This document shows positions 21,167 to 34,612 of a stretch of DNA of 64,000 bases, in pieces. How positions within the stretch are numbered: the first letter of the stretch is position 1; each line of letters begins with the position of its first letter. Made by a program: the position numbers and the translations under genes. The DNA lies in the NCBI GenBank assembly GCA_018287875.1, contig JAGVVL010000002.1, forward strand, positions 3,100,001 to 3,164,000. The letters are read 5' to 3'. Under the pieces are notes generated by a model that saw nothing but the letters and a program-made list of their open reading frames with translations, searched no databases and was not told where the DNA came from. Source of the stretch: Nigrospora sphaerica. Taxonomy: Eukaryota; Ascomycota; Sordariomycetes; Amphisphaeriales; Apiosporaceae.

Positions 21167-24100
21167 GGCGGAGAGCGCCGAAAGGTTCCGGGGCGGTTTT
21201 CTTGGGCACTGCGATGTGGTGAAGGGCCGGCTGGGTTGGGGTTTTGGCCTCGAGTTGAACGGGGGCGGTTGTGTATGAGGCTGGAAGAGAGGAAAAGAGA
21301 ATGCCGGCCAATCAGCGAAGACCTCGGACCATCCCGCCGCCTGCAAAGCTGCCGCTAGCACTCGCCTGCCTGTACCTCGTAAGGTTCCAAGTCTTGGGCC
21401 ATCCATCCAGGAACCCCGCGAGGCCATAACACCCAAAATGCCAGACCCGGGCGAGGGGTAGAAGAAAAGTTGCTATTCCCAATAGCAGATACGAACTAAT
21501 TTACCTGCTATTCTAAGACACCTATATCTATAGGGCCCGGGCTCTTGTCCGAGTCAGCCTCTCATTTCCGTGTCGGGAAAACAGGTCTTAGGGGCGCTGG
21601 GGCTTGCGGACGCAATTCGGAACGTCCGTTTCCCAGGAGGTTGGGCCTGCTCAAAGGTTGTCCCGATGCTGCAGGGCTGCAGCCAGTGAGTGAGTGCACC
21701 GAGATGGAGCCCGGAAGCTCGAAAGCGCCATAGGTGGTGGTGGTGCTACTAGATGGTGAGGGCCATTCAATTCCCATGTGAAGAAGCAGGGTGGTCCGTC
21801 TAGGTGCTGGGTTGGATTCCGATTTGTTTCGAAACATGCGACCTACGAATATGTCGGACCAGCCCTTGCAGTAAGGAGCACAGGGGGGGAAGGGGGAAGG
21901 AGGAACTCGCGCCCGTATGGCTTCTGGCTATGCGTGCGTGTGCGTGCATGCGTGTGTGGTGCGTGTGTACGGCCTACGGATGTGCATTGCCTACTTACTA
22001 CCTCTTTCTTACCAACCTACATGTATACATCCATGTGAAATTCTTTCTCACATCCAACAAACAGCCCTGCTTTGCCCGTCCCAGCCTTACGTACGTCCAA
22101 GCCATGGATCCAACCATCCATCGACCATCGTCGGTAAGCTTCGCCATCCCCCCCAAACGGGCGGGTGCAGGTGCTTGACCGGCTAGGTGGTCAGTGGGTG
22201 GACAGTACCCCTAAACGACGAACAGCCAAGGTGGAGGAGGCACATGCAGGAGCGGGCAGGCTCTCGGAGGCTTGCCCCTGGGTGGATGGATGATGGATGG
22301 AATCCAGGATGGAATGGATGGAAGCGGGACGCATTGGCAATTGTGGTGGGCCGCCAATTGCATGGCTCCGCACTTCCAGGACTTGTCTCCCACCCTTGGC
22401 CCCCCAAAGCCCTACATCTCATCCATGTCCCCGCCCCCTTCCCAGCTGCCAAAGCCAAGGTGGCATATCAGGTGAAGCAAAAAGCAACCCACTGGAATGG
22501 TGAGCAAGAGGGGTTTGGAAGACATGGAGAGAATGCGACGTAAGGACTACAATATTAAAAAAACGCACGCAACACGGTACATCTGCTATAGCGGACTCAG
22601 CTATACTTATAGTTGCACTACCTAACCGGCCTGACCACCCCCGTACCATCTACCGAACTGTCTAGGCCTTTGCCGGTAGCGGCCGCTTGGTGTCTCGCGA
22701 CGGCACACAGGCGTCGAACTTGGCAGACTCGTGGTGGTCCCTCGGAAAGGCCTACTGCGAACGGGTCCGATCCAACCCTGCCCACCTGCGCCTGTCCCGC
22801 CTTTAACCAGTAGTGTCTACGCGAACAGGCCGTCCTGGGCAGCAGGTCGCGCGGGTACATACGGGGTAGGCTGGATGTTTGCAGATTCGGATGAGACCCC
22901 CTGGCCGATAGCCGCCGCCGCCTATGAGTACCTCACTGGCCGGGTCCGCAGGCTCGAAGCAGCTTGGTCAGCCTACCATCGTCGTCACCGTAGGCGGCAC
23001 TGAACCTTCCAATGCTTTCCGGGGCGAGACGTCCCTTGTTCGGCGGATGAACCTTTTACCCTTTGATGGAGCCTTTGTCCGTAGAACGCCAAGGAGGAAT
23101 GTGGTCCTTCAGCCTGATGTTCGGCTCGTGGCCAAAGCGGCCGAGACTCATCGAGGTGAACCCTCTAGGAGTCACTTGACCAGAGGAGTAAAATCCAGTC
23201 AGGAGCCTCGCCGCCTGTTCCGCCAGATACCCAGACACGGGGGTTGTGTTGTCAGACCAAGTCCTCGCGCACCCACCTGGTGGAAAGTCGTCTGGATCAT
23301 CATCATCGACTCGGAATGGTAAGAGGCAGGCGGCACTAGAGAAGTACAGTACCGATGCCTCCGGAGACGCGTGAAGGGCCCTCGCCAGACCAAGACGACG
23401 AAGTAGCCCCGAGCCAGGATGGTCCTGGCGCACGTCTGATTAGAGTCAAGGACCAGGAGGATAGGGTCCGACCTCACAACCTCGCAAACCACGCGGCCAA
23501 CGTTTCGCTCCCTGGGGTAGGGAAGGCTGCAAGCAGTCGCGCCGGGTGGCCGCTGAAGGAGTAGGTATTTATTAGGCACAGACGCGAACACTGCAGAAGT
23601 ACATAGCAGCAGCAGCAGCGCCAGATCTCGCAGCCGGCTGTTCGCACCGCTTGGCTAGTTGGGTACCAAGCTTCTTCCGAGTGGAGGCTCGTGAGATAGT
23701 CTATCCCGTATCTCCAGCAAAAAAAACGCGAGCCTCGCTATTTACCGACAAGTATCGACGGAAACCAGCCTGTCTGCGGTCGCGTCCGACCCCTGCTCGT
23801 ACGCCAACGCCCTCCACCAACTAGGCCCAGCGATCGTCGCATCTCTGGGCGTAGGCAAGGGGAGCGCCCAATCCGCGGCCCGCCAACCACACGGCCAGGC
23901 CAATTCAAAATCGCCCTACAACCCGACCGACCGGCCGACCTGCATACACGCTTTACGCTTGCCTGTCCGCCGCCAGCCTCCGGGCTGCTGCTCTTGTCCT
24001 GGCCCCATCCCGTCCCGACCTCTGCAAGCCTGCGAGCGGCTGCTGACATCGACACGCTACTCACGACGACACGACGACGACGACGACGACAACGACGACG

Positions 24101-24548
24101 ACACCGACGCTGACGACACCGACGCCGACGACAAAGCCCAGGCGCTTTCCCCCGCAACTGTCAGCTCCGTTCCCCTCTCCCTGTCTCGAGCGCCCGACGC
24201 CCGAGTACCTGTCAGCGACGGTGCCGTTACCTGCTACGAGTTAGCTCTGTCTGGGCTGAGGAGGTCCGACCATCCATGCTGCTGGCGAGCCCCTCCACGC
24301 CCTCATTGCAGCAGCCCAATCCATCCGATCCTAGCCACGGCCGATCTCCGCGACGCCCTTCCTCTGGGCAGTCAAGGTTCGGACGACGCCTGTAAGACCC
24401 AGGCGGGGGTCCCAGAGGGCAATACATGCCACCACCTCGACCACCGCTACCATTCTGTGCCCGACTCGCCCGCGGTCGCTGCACTTGTCGCTGGCCCCCC
24501 GTCCTTACTATTATTCTTCGCCCTCAGCCTTGAGACGACAAGCCGACT
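21167..24548. other. Intergenic region (3.4 kb) upstream of the arrestin-like gene
   Basis: No gene recognised. It contains a short GGAT-type repeat (about 22283-22324), GT-rich words at about 21930-21975, and a GAC trinucleotide tract near 24060-24135 that would lie in the leader of the arrestin-like gene. Confidence 0.4.
24058..24136 (+). repeat. GAC trinucleotide tract
   Basis: Repeated gac units with caac, acc and gct variants, about 420-490 bases before the start of the arrestin-like gene. It may be part of the transcribed leader. Confidence 0.8.
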
Positions 24549-26044
24549 ATGACGGACCGCATAGCTGCCTTTGTCCGGGTCTCGGGCCCGCCGAATAGCA
24601 ATTTCCTCGTGGGCTATCCCGGTATTTCTGCGACCTTGGTAAGTCCCGTCGTGCGTCTTCGGCGCAGCTCAGATGGATGGCGCAAGTGGCACATGCTCTT
24701 CTCGGATTGCGGCTCTCGCCGCTGCCGTCGCCTGCCCCAGTCCCACATGCTCTCCACGCGGGCTCCTGATACTGTCGTGCCCAGAGAGCTTCGCGCACTC
24801 CCTGGGCCTGCAGGCCAAGATGTTCGTCCGTCACGGCGCCCCCGCTAACACGCTCGGCAGCCGCGCATCGAAGGAAAGGTCGAGATCCGGCCTGCAGCGG
24901 GCTACTCAGCACCCGTCGCAATATCGCTCGTCCGAATATGTCTTCAGCGAAGGGAGACGATTCACCCGGCAGCCGAGAACGTCGCCAAGCGCCACCTGGG
25001 TACCCCGCGCCGCGACACAACCGATGTTGTGGGCAAAGAACTTTTGCTATTCCGATGCGCCTCGGGCAGGGAGTCCGAGAGCGTCATCGCCATGGACCTG
25101 CCCTTTGTGCTGTTCATCCCGTTTGGGCGCGGAGGCGAAGAAACCAACAGGAGGATACCGCCGGCTTCGTTGCAGCTACCGAATCGTGTCCTAGAGACGT
25201 ACTACGAGCTGGTCGTCACGGTGCAGCAGGGCCAGAGCACACAAAACAAATATGCGTTCCCCATACCCCTACAGCGATACGACACACTATCGACATTTGG
25301 AATGTATAACCGGCCCGAAACCAAGATTGCGACGGCCGATAACATCGTGACATTGGGCATTTCTTTACCCCGGTGGAGCTACGGGCCCATGGATCCCATC
25401 ACCGTCTACATCAAGCTGGCGCCGAATCTGGACTGGATGTCCAAAGCGCGGAAGGTGACCATCAAGAACCTGACGCTGGCCATTGAGGAGGAGATCACAT
25501 TCAATCCCGAGGGCGATGAGCCGACCAAGAAGATCAACAAGCTACAAAAGCACGTGCAGACGGTCAACACCAGACTGCCCGAGGCGGGTTACGTCACCAA
25601 TATGGGTCTCATCTTTCCACACAAGGACCTCAGAGATGCGCAGGGGATCATTCGCAGGGGACAGCCCGCCTTTCCCAGTTACGAAGTGCCGTCCTTCACC
25701 ACAACATCTACGCTATACAAGATCGAGTTCTTTCTCTCCATCAAGGTGCGTGGCTCGGCTCCCGGGAGCGTTGAGTAACAGCTTACTGACAGACTACGCA
25801 GGCCAGTCTTACCTCGGCGAGGGATATTACACTACGGCAACCCATCGTCATATGCCCTCTGGACCACCAGGCATGCAAAGAGGAGATGGACGCGATCGAG
25901 CAGTCGGCCAAGGAAGCATCCTTCGTCGACCAGAACAACCCCATGCTGCCGGCGCCCACCATCATCTTTGCCAACGACCATAACGCCTTGAAGACCTTGG
26001 GATTGTGCATGGTGGGGGGCCAGAAGAAGCCCCTGATTGACTGA
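24549..26044 (+). CDS. Arrestin-like domain protein
   Basis: Three exons: 24549-24638, 24861-25745 and 25802-26044, giving 405 aa. Fungal arrestin-fold proteins (alpha-arrestin relatives) usually act as adaptors linking membrane transporters or receptors to ubiquitin ligases; the partner here is unknown. Exon 1 encodes SGPPNSNFLVGYPGISATL. The branch point gctaac and acceptor ggcag precede exon 2, which begins PRIEGKVEIRP, so the fold reads through the 222-nt intron. Typical beta-sandwich elements follow: LPFVLFIPFGRG, LPNRVLETYYELVVTVQQG and, in the C-lobe, VTLGISLPRWSYGPMDPITV. The last exon has ASLTSARDITLRQPIVICPL. I saw no PPxY motif, which many alpha-arrestins use to bind Rsp5-type ligases. 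All three exons join in phase. Confidence 0.85.
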
Positions 26045-27977
26045 TGCACGGCATCCGGACGGAGACCACCAAACGTCGGCAGCAACCGCATTCGGCTTCC
26101 CGACCATGCAAACTATAGAATCATTGTTTCGCGACCCCGCGCGACCAAGCACCGGCAGAACGGCTGTTCGTGATTTAGAACGCGAGATTGATTAGGAATC
26201 CGGGTTCCCAAATCGCTAGTTGAGGCCGGTCAGAACCGCTTTGTGGCCGCCGCCGACATGGCCGTCTCGTGCCGCGCTCGGTCTGCGGCTTCAAGCGCCC
26301 GGTGGGCGAAAAAACACTTTCTCGAATTGGCACTGGAACGATTCCCGCGGGACATGGGAAATGGAGGCGACTTCGAGCACCGGGCGTCAAGCTCGAGTCC
26401 TCCTTGGCCCATGTCAGCGATAGAACCTGGGGGTTCAGCGGTGGATGGACTCAAGTGGTCAAGATGCACGTCCCCAAATCGGGGTGTGCTGTCAAGTTAT
26501 TAATAATACAGGTATTGCGAATACTCGATGGACGGATGGACCCATTTGAGCATGAGCATATGGAATCATGACCAAGCGGCGGATAAGGCGTCTCGACTTA
26601 GGGAACATCACGGATCGGTGACGGGACGGTTGCTTTGGTACGGCGTCACGAGTATTTTTGCAATTCGTACAGGCTGGCCACGACGACGGTAGATACCCAG
26701 GCTTCGTGCGCCACGGCGTTCAGGATATGCGGAGGATCTTACCGAGTCTCGCCTGATCACGACATCCAAGACGGACGGCCCCGGCTCTACGGCGCCTCCC
26801 CCCGCTCTTGTTCCATGGCCAGCCTTGCCACGAGTTCGGGGGCGAAGCACAGAACCAGCAGGATGGATCGGCGAACCCAGCACGCGCCCAAGTAAAGTTT
26901 GGGCTTGCTGGACAAGAGGGGGCGAAAGCGCCAATAGAATGGGGCTTTTTGAACAGATTCGCATGTACACATACAGGAGAGGCTATTAACTTCTTTCATA
27001 CGAAGTACTTCCTCACATCCACACGTATCACGGGACTTGCTGGGGCGCATTCTAGACCCCGCCGTTTGATTGCCAGCGGTGTCTGGCGCCAGCGATGTCA
27101 GTATCGCTAGTGCCGCCACCTTTATCGGTGCCGGTGTTGGCATTGTGCTGTCACGGCTGCCGTTGCTGCAGCTGACGCATTTAGTATTGTTTTCCGGCGT
27201 GCTGCTCGGTTGTCTGCTGGGGCTGTTGCTGCTGCTCACGTCCGAATGCAACTAACATCAACGCCGTGCTCAATATGTCCTCCTGGGATCCGACCAGGCT
27301 GCCGATCCAGGAACTGTGCAGAAGAAATCGCCTTGAAGAACGGCATTCCCACGCAGGTTTTATTACCACGGCTCGGATCCAACTGAGTAGATCCTGGCAA
27401 AGGCATCGTTGCCGCTGTCCAGTTTTCATGTCCACGGGGCAACCCTGCGTACTAAGCCTGTACTTCAAAAACATGAACTCTGTGAATTTCTTCTGTTCAT
27501 CAGTACCGAGTGGGAAATTCACCTACCTACTTCCTAATCAAGAACTTAACTTCTCGTAAGAACCAATCCCGGACCTATTCAACAAGCGTGCAGCTGTGCC
27601 AAGGCACGTATTGCGATGAGCTTCATTCACGCTCCCGAGTGACGCTCCTAGTGCAATGAACACACTTTTACATGGAAGCCAGGTTGAAGGGACAAACGAA
27701 GTGATTGGATAGAGACGAGATATATCTAATTACTTAGCTACCAAAATCCGGTTGTGCCTACTTCAGGGCAACGGCGCACGCGATTGCCCCTTCCTGGCCG
27801 TGAGGCAGAAGAGGAGGGCACGACCGACGCGCTTTCTCAAAAACATACCTCGTCGCCGAAGCTGTTTCGCACATCCCATTCCAGGGTTGCCTTGCATCCC
27901 TGGCTCTCGCATATCTATTTGTTTTCCCGTACATCCGCTCCTCCCGTCCCGCCTCGACTTGGACCACCTCACGCAAC
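26045..27977. other. Intergenic region (1.9 kb)
   Basis: No gene recognised. A short frame at 27070-27255 encodes a hydrophobic stretch, but nothing around it supports a gene. Confidence 0.4.
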
Positions 27978-28760
27978 ATGGCCGTTGCCGAGGACACTGG
28001 CATCGAGGTTTCTGTTCGGGCGAATGGCGCCGATCTACCCGAATACGAACCAACGGATGTTTCTGGTCTTGATCATGCTCGCCCTGTCATCACCAAGTAC
28101 ATCGAGAGTCTTGTCCATGCCGTTTTTGCGATCCGCATTATAGCCGATATCCCCTACGACTGGGGCAAGGGCGGGCTTAACGAGTCGGCCCTTTATTTCC
28201 GTCTTGCGCTCGACGGTCAGAAGGCTGCGCGTCGATACCCCACGCACCAACAACCGGCAACCGTTGTGCCAGGCGCCGAAACCCGTGAGCCAGACGGCCA
28301 ATGAGTCGAAAGAAAGTTCCAATTCACGTCGATATCAACCGGCACGCCTTTCCCCTGCCCTCGGTGTTGACTCGCAATTGAATATTTTGCGCTAGTCGAG
28401 GATTGGCTCAAGGGGCGAGTAGAGCACGACAAGGCCGTGGCAGACATCCTCGGCAAAATCGAGGTTCGATTTGAGCGCGGCTACCCAGGCGGCGTGTCGG
28501 GAATCGCAAGCAATCGGGACATCATGAGGACGGACATGGTACTTTCTGAAAAGTCTTTGAAAGGAAAGGGGATCTCCCATGGGACAACGCAAGTTCCAAC
28601 ATCCGATGACCTAGAGAACAAGAGAACATGTAGGATACTGACCCTCATAGATACGGCGAGGCAAGAGCCGTCCCCGTGCCTAAAAAGTGCAAGTATTCCG
28701 CTTGGAAAAAGACCTAAACCCAAACCCAATCTTTCGGTTCTTTTACAGATCAAAGGGTAA
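27978..28760 (+). pseudogene. DUF7918-like protein gene with an in-frame nonsense codon
   Basis: A start at 27978 opens MAVAEDTGIEVSVRANGADL, then VITKYIESLVHAVFAIRI and ALYFRLALDGQK. This is the shape of fungal DUF7918 proteins (function unknown). The frame meets TGA at 28302-28304 in the context DGQ-stop-VERKFQFTSIST, where the family usually continues and a Trp codon (TGG) would fit. Downstream, a 54-nt intron-like gap (28342-28395, GC donor, gttgac branch, gctag acceptor) joins in phase to VEDWLKGRVEHDKAVADILG and KSLKGKGISHGTT, again DUF7918-like. The frame then stays open to TAA at 28760. So a single nonsense change and a GC donor separate this from an intact 242-residue protein. The family name is from memory of its motifs. 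Confidence 0.55.
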
Positions 28761-31527
28761 TGACACAGCAGCTATCCGCGTGGCTTGACTAAACTGGCGT
28801 CCAGAAGCTCTCAAGAATGAACTAACCATTCCTCGGTCACCACGTGCTCTGTCACTCACTCTCGATGTACGCTTGCCCCGTTGCCTGTTTTCTGTTCCTT
28901 TTTTCTGACGATTTTTGGGCTTCGAGGCCAAGCCTGAGAAAGGCAAGGCTTCTGCCAAGCGCAATTTCGGAACGTTCTACGATCTTACACATGAGTCTTC
29001 GCTGGGAAGCCGTCTAAGTTTGTAAAAAGAGTCGTAGAAGGTGAGATGGACTTCATCGATCTGACGGTAGACTAAGTGAGAACTCGGGTCAATGTTTCTG
29101 GGAGGCAAAGGCATGAAACTTGTACCTTCAATGCCCGAACAAGTGAGAGCTTTGTAGCTCGTTGGAGGAGGGCAGAGGAGAACCGTCGGTGTATATGAAG
29201 CCAGGATTCCTATAGTTATTCTTCTATGATGTGAGTTTCTTGTCCCGCCGACAGGGCGCAGACAAAATAACGAAAAGTACCAAAGTCATGATCCTAGTCA
29301 TGCCAATACGCGAGTTTAAGACGGTTTCCTAAACGCAAGTGCCGTCGTGATCGATCTGGTCTAACCCGCATGAGTGGAATATTATATATATATATTTATC
29401 AACATCCTATGAAGCATGTCCGAGCCTGTCATTGGGAACGAATGCGCGTCGTCGTACGTAAAAACAAGCACGCGGGAGAGTACTCGGTGAATTGACATCC
29501 GTTGTTACTTGCCGAGTCCTATGCGGCTCGTAAGTTGGCCCCGACAACTGCCGATATGCATGCAAGCTGGGGCTCAAGACGCATGATGAGATGGGGTTTA
29601 GGGCGACTTGGCTGAGGTGAAGTGACCACGGGATCGACTTTCTGGGATCTGAGGAGGGCATGTGTACCCTGCAGGGTCTCAGGGGGGGGGGGGGGGGGAA
29701 GGGGGCTTTCTCCAATACAAAAACGGCCGTGTCGATCCATTTACGACTATCCGCACCTTCCCTAGTTCTCCTACAGGTGTAGGACGAAACTAACCGTTTC
29801 TCGAAGCTCCCCCCGTAGTACCCCCGAGAATCGTACCGAACGCGAAGTGCACCCTCCGGAACGGGAGTGCGTAAGGCTCACGCCGTCGGAGGGAGTACGC
29901 TTTGTTCTTCTGGTAGGACGGGTCCGCATAAGGCCCGAAGTAGGCACTTGATCTCTGCCGACGACGCTATAGTGTCGATGAGACTCAGGGGTCGGCATCG
30001 ATCCTCCTTGGACATCGGACACTACGAGACGGACGCGGATACATGTGACCGCCAGACCGATGACCAAGAGGGGGAGGCGGTGCCGGTGAACAACACAGGC
30101 AACGGCTGGGTCGTACGAAACTTCCTCGTTGCAGGGGGGGGGGAGCCAAGTGGCCGGTGGATGACGGACCCCTGGTGCATATGCCCTTTCGCTACTGCAG
30201 CGCCGTGCAGACGGACTATTTGATAGACGCATCCACTTTTCGGGCTGGCAGTATCAGCGCTAGTTGCAAATCCGCGTGGGGTTTAATGTTGTAATTAATT
30301 ACAAAGAGCCGGTGTGGCCCGGGAGACGCTCCCTTCTGGCCGGGTATTTTAGTCTTCAATGCCAGTCCGAGGCGGAGAAAAAGGGTCAACAGTAAGCACA
30401 GATTACCTCCCGTCACAGGGAGCCTCAGTCTACCGAGAGGGTGGGGTTCGCCGCGCGTTAGGGCCGGGCAGCTGAACCCACGGGCTCGGCGCCGTCCATA
30501 CACTAGGGCGGGCCGCGTTGCTTTGCACCGCGGATAGAAACGCCGCCAGCCAGACCTGCCGGGCGGCCGTGGGGAGGGGAGAGGGGAGGGTAAGGAGGAC
30601 AGGGGGGTTCGTGGCAGCCAGGTCCTACCGTGTACGTACGAACTACGCATGCAGCGACAAGCGGCGCCGGAACTCGCTTCGACGCTCTACTGCACGCAGG
30701 TCTTGGATGGCCCGCTGGCCATGCGGCCTCGTGGTCTCCATCCTGGGACCGCGCGTTGCTTTTTCTCTGGTCCCTCGGGCGGGAAGTGCGGCGCGTCGCT
30801 TTCTCAGCGCCCTACAGCCGGCAATTCTTGGCAATGATTGCTGACCACCCCTTTCGGTTCGACCAACTAGGTCCCTGCTCTGCGTGGTGCGAGGGGCTCA
30901 CGTGCCATCCCTCCGTCCCTCTCACTAAGTCCTCTTTCCACACCTCCTCCGGATTCCCCGGCGGGCAACCGGGGCCCCGTGTTTGCTCCCGCACCCCCCT
31001 CCCAGGGCCCAAGTAAACTAATGTCTGTTACTTACCTCGCCTCTTAAACGCTTGAATGCTTGCTAACAGGATGTCCTTCTTATTTGTCGTTTTCCTCTCG
31101 ATCAAGTTGCTTGAAAATTTGTTATACAAGGCCCTTTATGATCAGCGCCATGGTCGGGTAGGGCTGCCGGCCTTTTTGCTGGGGGAGGAGCCATTTCCCC
31201 GGCGCGGAAGGAGGAGAGCCCCTTCTTGCATTATAGTGCCCATAGAAAGTGGGGGCATTGCTTGATTGGTCCACAAGTATCACATCGGGGGGTGCTTGGC
31301 CTATGGTGATGGGCAGGTGCGGTTGCACGCGCGTATAGGGCCCGGCGAATGTTGACCTTTTCCAGCGTGGCCCAATCGCGCCCCCGTTTTCCTCCCCTCT
31401 CTCCAGTCACCTGTACCCGTCTTGCCCTTATAACTAGTCCTTGAAGTCCTCTGGTTCCCGCGGGCTGTATGTTGCTGTGCCAGGCCAGTTCAACAAGACC
31501 CCTTCAGTGAGATACAGCCTCGCAACC
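28761..31527. other. Intergenic region (2.8 kb)
   Basis: No gene recognised. It contains a short (AT)n stretch near 29380-29396, a 17-G homopolymer (29682-29698) and several 8-11 nt G or C runs. Confidence 0.4.
29682..29698 (+). repeat. Homopolymer of 17 G
   Basis: Uninterrupted G run at the end of gcagggtctca. It could form a quadruplex and may also be an assembly-sensitive site. Confidence 0.9.
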
Positions 31528-33527
31528 ATGGAAGCCAAGTTTGATTTCATAGTGGTCGGCAGTAAGTTTATTAACTGAATACTACTTGGCCGGCAGGAGC
31601 TCCTGCTGACACCGGATTCCCCAGGCGGCCCGGCGGGTAGTGCCCTGGCGGCCAATCTGGCCAAGACGGCGGCCAAGCCATCGGTACTGCTGCTGGAGGC
31701 CGGCGGCACCAACGAGGACCTCGACCTGCGCGTCGACGGCCAGCGGTGGTTGACCTTCATGAAGCAGGAGATGAACTACGGCTACAAGACGACGCCCCAG
31801 GAGCACGCCAGGAACCGCGAGGTCGACTACTCGCGCGGCAAGGGCCTGGGCGGCTCCAGCGCCATCAACTTCGGCGTCTACACGGTCGGCGCGCGCGACG
31901 ACTACGACGAGTGGGCGCGGCGCGTCGACGACGACGCCTTCTCCTGGGCGCGCATGCAGGCCCGCTTCAAGGAGCTCGAGACCTTCCAGGGCACGCCGCC
32001 GCCCGGCATGGAGAAGTACGCGGCGCCCGACATGGCGAACCACGGCACCGCCGGCCCCCTCCGCGTCGGCTACACCCGGGAGTGGGAGACGGAGCTGCCC
32101 GGCCTGCTCGACACGTACGAGCAGGCCGGCTTCCCCCTCAACCCCGACGTCAACTCGGGCAACCCCATCGGCATGTCCGCCCTCATCAGCTCCGCCGCCA
32201 ACGGCGTGCGTTCCACCGCCCAGGACCTCCTGACGCCCCGGCCCAAGAACCTGACCATCCTCGCCCACTCCCCAGTGCGGCGAGTGTTGTTGGAGGGGAT
32301 GAAAGCCGTGGGCGTCGAGACGGACAGCAAGAAATGTATGTATTTCTTCCGTCGTAACCACCAAGCTGGGACCCACGGCCGGTACGCAAAGCAGAAACAT
32401 TTTGCTGATCTCTCCAGATTTTGCCTCCAAGGAGGTCATCCTGTCCGCCGGCGCCTTGGACACGCCGCGCATACTTATGCACTCGGGTATCGGACCCGCT
32501 GACCAACTGAAGGAGTTCGGCCTTCCCGTCGTGCTGGACAGGCCGGCGGTCGGCCAGGGTCTCCGGGACCACGAATTCGTCCCCCTCGTGATGACGCGCT
32601 CGGGGGACAAGACGGAGCGGGCCGTCTTCTACGGCGACCAGAAGGCCATGGACGCCGCGCTCGAGCAGTGGCGAAAGGACGGCACGGGCCCGTGGGCCAA
32701 GTACGCGACCGAGATGGGCATCGGCTTCTTCAAGCTCCCGGAGCTGGCGGCGACGCCCGAGTTCCGGGAGCTGCCCCGCGAGGAGCGCGAGTTCCTGCTG
32801 CGGGAGACGGTGCCGCACTACGAGATCTTCTCCCTCTTCCCCGTGCACTGGTTCATCCCCGACTTCCCCGAGACGGCCCTCAACTACACCTGCCTCCTCG
32901 TCTTCCTCTTCAACTCGTCGGCGCGCGGCGAGGTCCTCCTGCAGTCGGCCGACCCCGACGTGCCCCTCAAGTTCGACCCCAAGTTCCTCTCGACCCCCTT
33001 CGACCGCCGCGTCGCCGTCGACGCCCTCCGCGACGCCCTGCGCGTCGTCAAGCACGAGTCCTTCCAGAAGCACACGCTGGCGACCTTGGCCGGGCCCGAG
33101 TCCGAGTCGGACGAGGACCTCCTGGATTACTGGCAGTACGTCCCTCCCCCCTCCACCCCCCCGGTCCCTCCTTAACTGACAAACGCGGTCCAGGGAGAAG
33201 ATTTCCTCGAGCTGGCACATGACGGGCACCGTCAAGATGGGGCGGGCCGACGACCCGACGGCCGTGCTCGACAGCAGCTTCCGGCTCCGCGGCGTCGAGG
33301 GCCTCCGGGTCGCCGACTCCAGCGCGACGCCCATCCTCGCCAGCTGCCACGTCCAGACCGTCGCCTACGCGACGGGCCTCGTGTGCGCCGAGAAGCTCGC
33401 GGCCGAGCACGCGCTCGACCGCGCGCCCGCCGCCGTCGGCGTCGCCCAACAAATCGCCCACCTCGGCCAGCAGATTGCGAACCTCACCATGCCCAAGACG
33501 GAGCCCGCGCCGGAGACGCCTGCTTAG
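31528..33527 (+). CDS. GMC (glucose-methanol-choline) family FAD oxidoreductase
   Basis: Four exons: 31528-31561, 31625-32335, 32418-33135 and 33194-33527, all in phase, giving 598 aa. The FAD-binding start is MEAKFDFIVVGSGPAGSA, with the GxGxxG split by intron 1. The GMC signature GKGLGGSSAINFGVY (about residues 97-111) and the second GMC motif SAGALDTPRILMHSGIG follow. The C-terminal active site has SSWHMTGTVKMG with the catalytic His, then ADSSATPILASCHVQTVAYATG, where the second catalytic position (His or Asn in the family) is His. These flavoenzymes oxidise alcohols or sugars; the substrate cannot be read from sequence. No signal peptide or PTS1 is visible, so it is probably cytosolic. 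The C-terminal tail after about 565 is Ala/Pro-rich and variable. Intron 3 interrupts DYW-QEKIS. Confidence 0.92.
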
Positions 33528-34612
33528 GTGCTTCGACTTGGCGTTGCGAAGCGCATGATAAGACGTGTTTTTTGCCCGGGTGGTTTTTGGATACAGGCAA
33601 GGCTAGGGGGAATCGTCCAGCGTCTTGTATCAATTAGAGGACAGTCGGGCGATCTGCTTGATGCTGTTAGAAAGGACGGAGTAGATTACTCCAATATAGG
33701 GATCCAAGATTCTTCGGCTTAGGCGGTTCTTTAACCTTGACCCCAACAGTGCCGTCGTGACCACCGAATGGAGACTGGGTTTTCTTACTGTTGTTAATAA
33801 GAGCTCCCTGAAATACCGTTGAATCTGCCGTACGCCATGTTACGTTTTACAAAACCCCTTGAAGGCACAAGAATACTGTTTGTCCTATTCTACGTCACTA
33901 ATTATACTAATGAACCTAGTTTCACCTAGGTTCCAAATAATATGATGGTCTCGAAATAGCAACCTATACCGAATCTCAGTTGCCGACCTACTTGGGATTT
34001 TCCCTCTTGTTAAATCGTAACTAGAACACAGGGCGTCGTGTCACCACTAACGCTGGGCAGCAAAAAGTAAAGGCTCCCAGCAGCAGTGAATGCTTCCCAA
34101 AACTCTATTTCCATGGGCTGTGGGCACCTTCCAGTAGCGGCCAAAGGAAACGAATTTTGCTGACGGGAGGTCCAACATTGTCTAGGTCTTTTGGATAACC
34201 GGTGCTTCACGCTTATTGTAAGAAAATTGGTGTTCCATTTCTTTCTTAATTTCTTGAGCAAAGACTATTGATGCATGGCCTCACGTGCTGGGCCGTGTAC
34301 AACCAGGCGGACTGTGTAAAAGATGTGCCTGTCCCAAATTGGAGGCACGGCGTACCACAGCAACGGCACTCGAGTACCTTTGGCGTGCTGCGCACCAAAG
34401 GGGATGGAACAAACGTCTACGGCAAATGCTACCCATGGTTGGAAGAGCCGAGTCTGGTAATGTCTCAAGAGGCACTGACCGCATGCGGCCGCGGTGTCGT
34501 AACAGTAGCTAACTTCATTACAGTACTCATAACATTTCCACGTCACTTTCATCGCCTCATCTTCTTTCCCATCAACGGCCCCGTCGATAAACCGGTAGTG
34601 AGTCAGGCACCC
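33528..34612. other. Intergenic, convergent 3' flanks
   Basis: AT-richer than its surroundings (about 33700-34260), with no gene. It lies between the 3' ends of the GMC gene and the DUF1772-like gene. Confidence 0.45.

Noticed and set aside
27070..27255. Short hydrophobic plus-strand frame like a membrane protein
   Set aside because: No start context, homologous motif or partner exon; the composition of one pyrimidine-rich stretch explains it.
31582..33334. Long minus-strand frames over the GMC gene
   Set aside because: GC-rich third positions of the GMC exons keep the antisense open; no domain was recognised.
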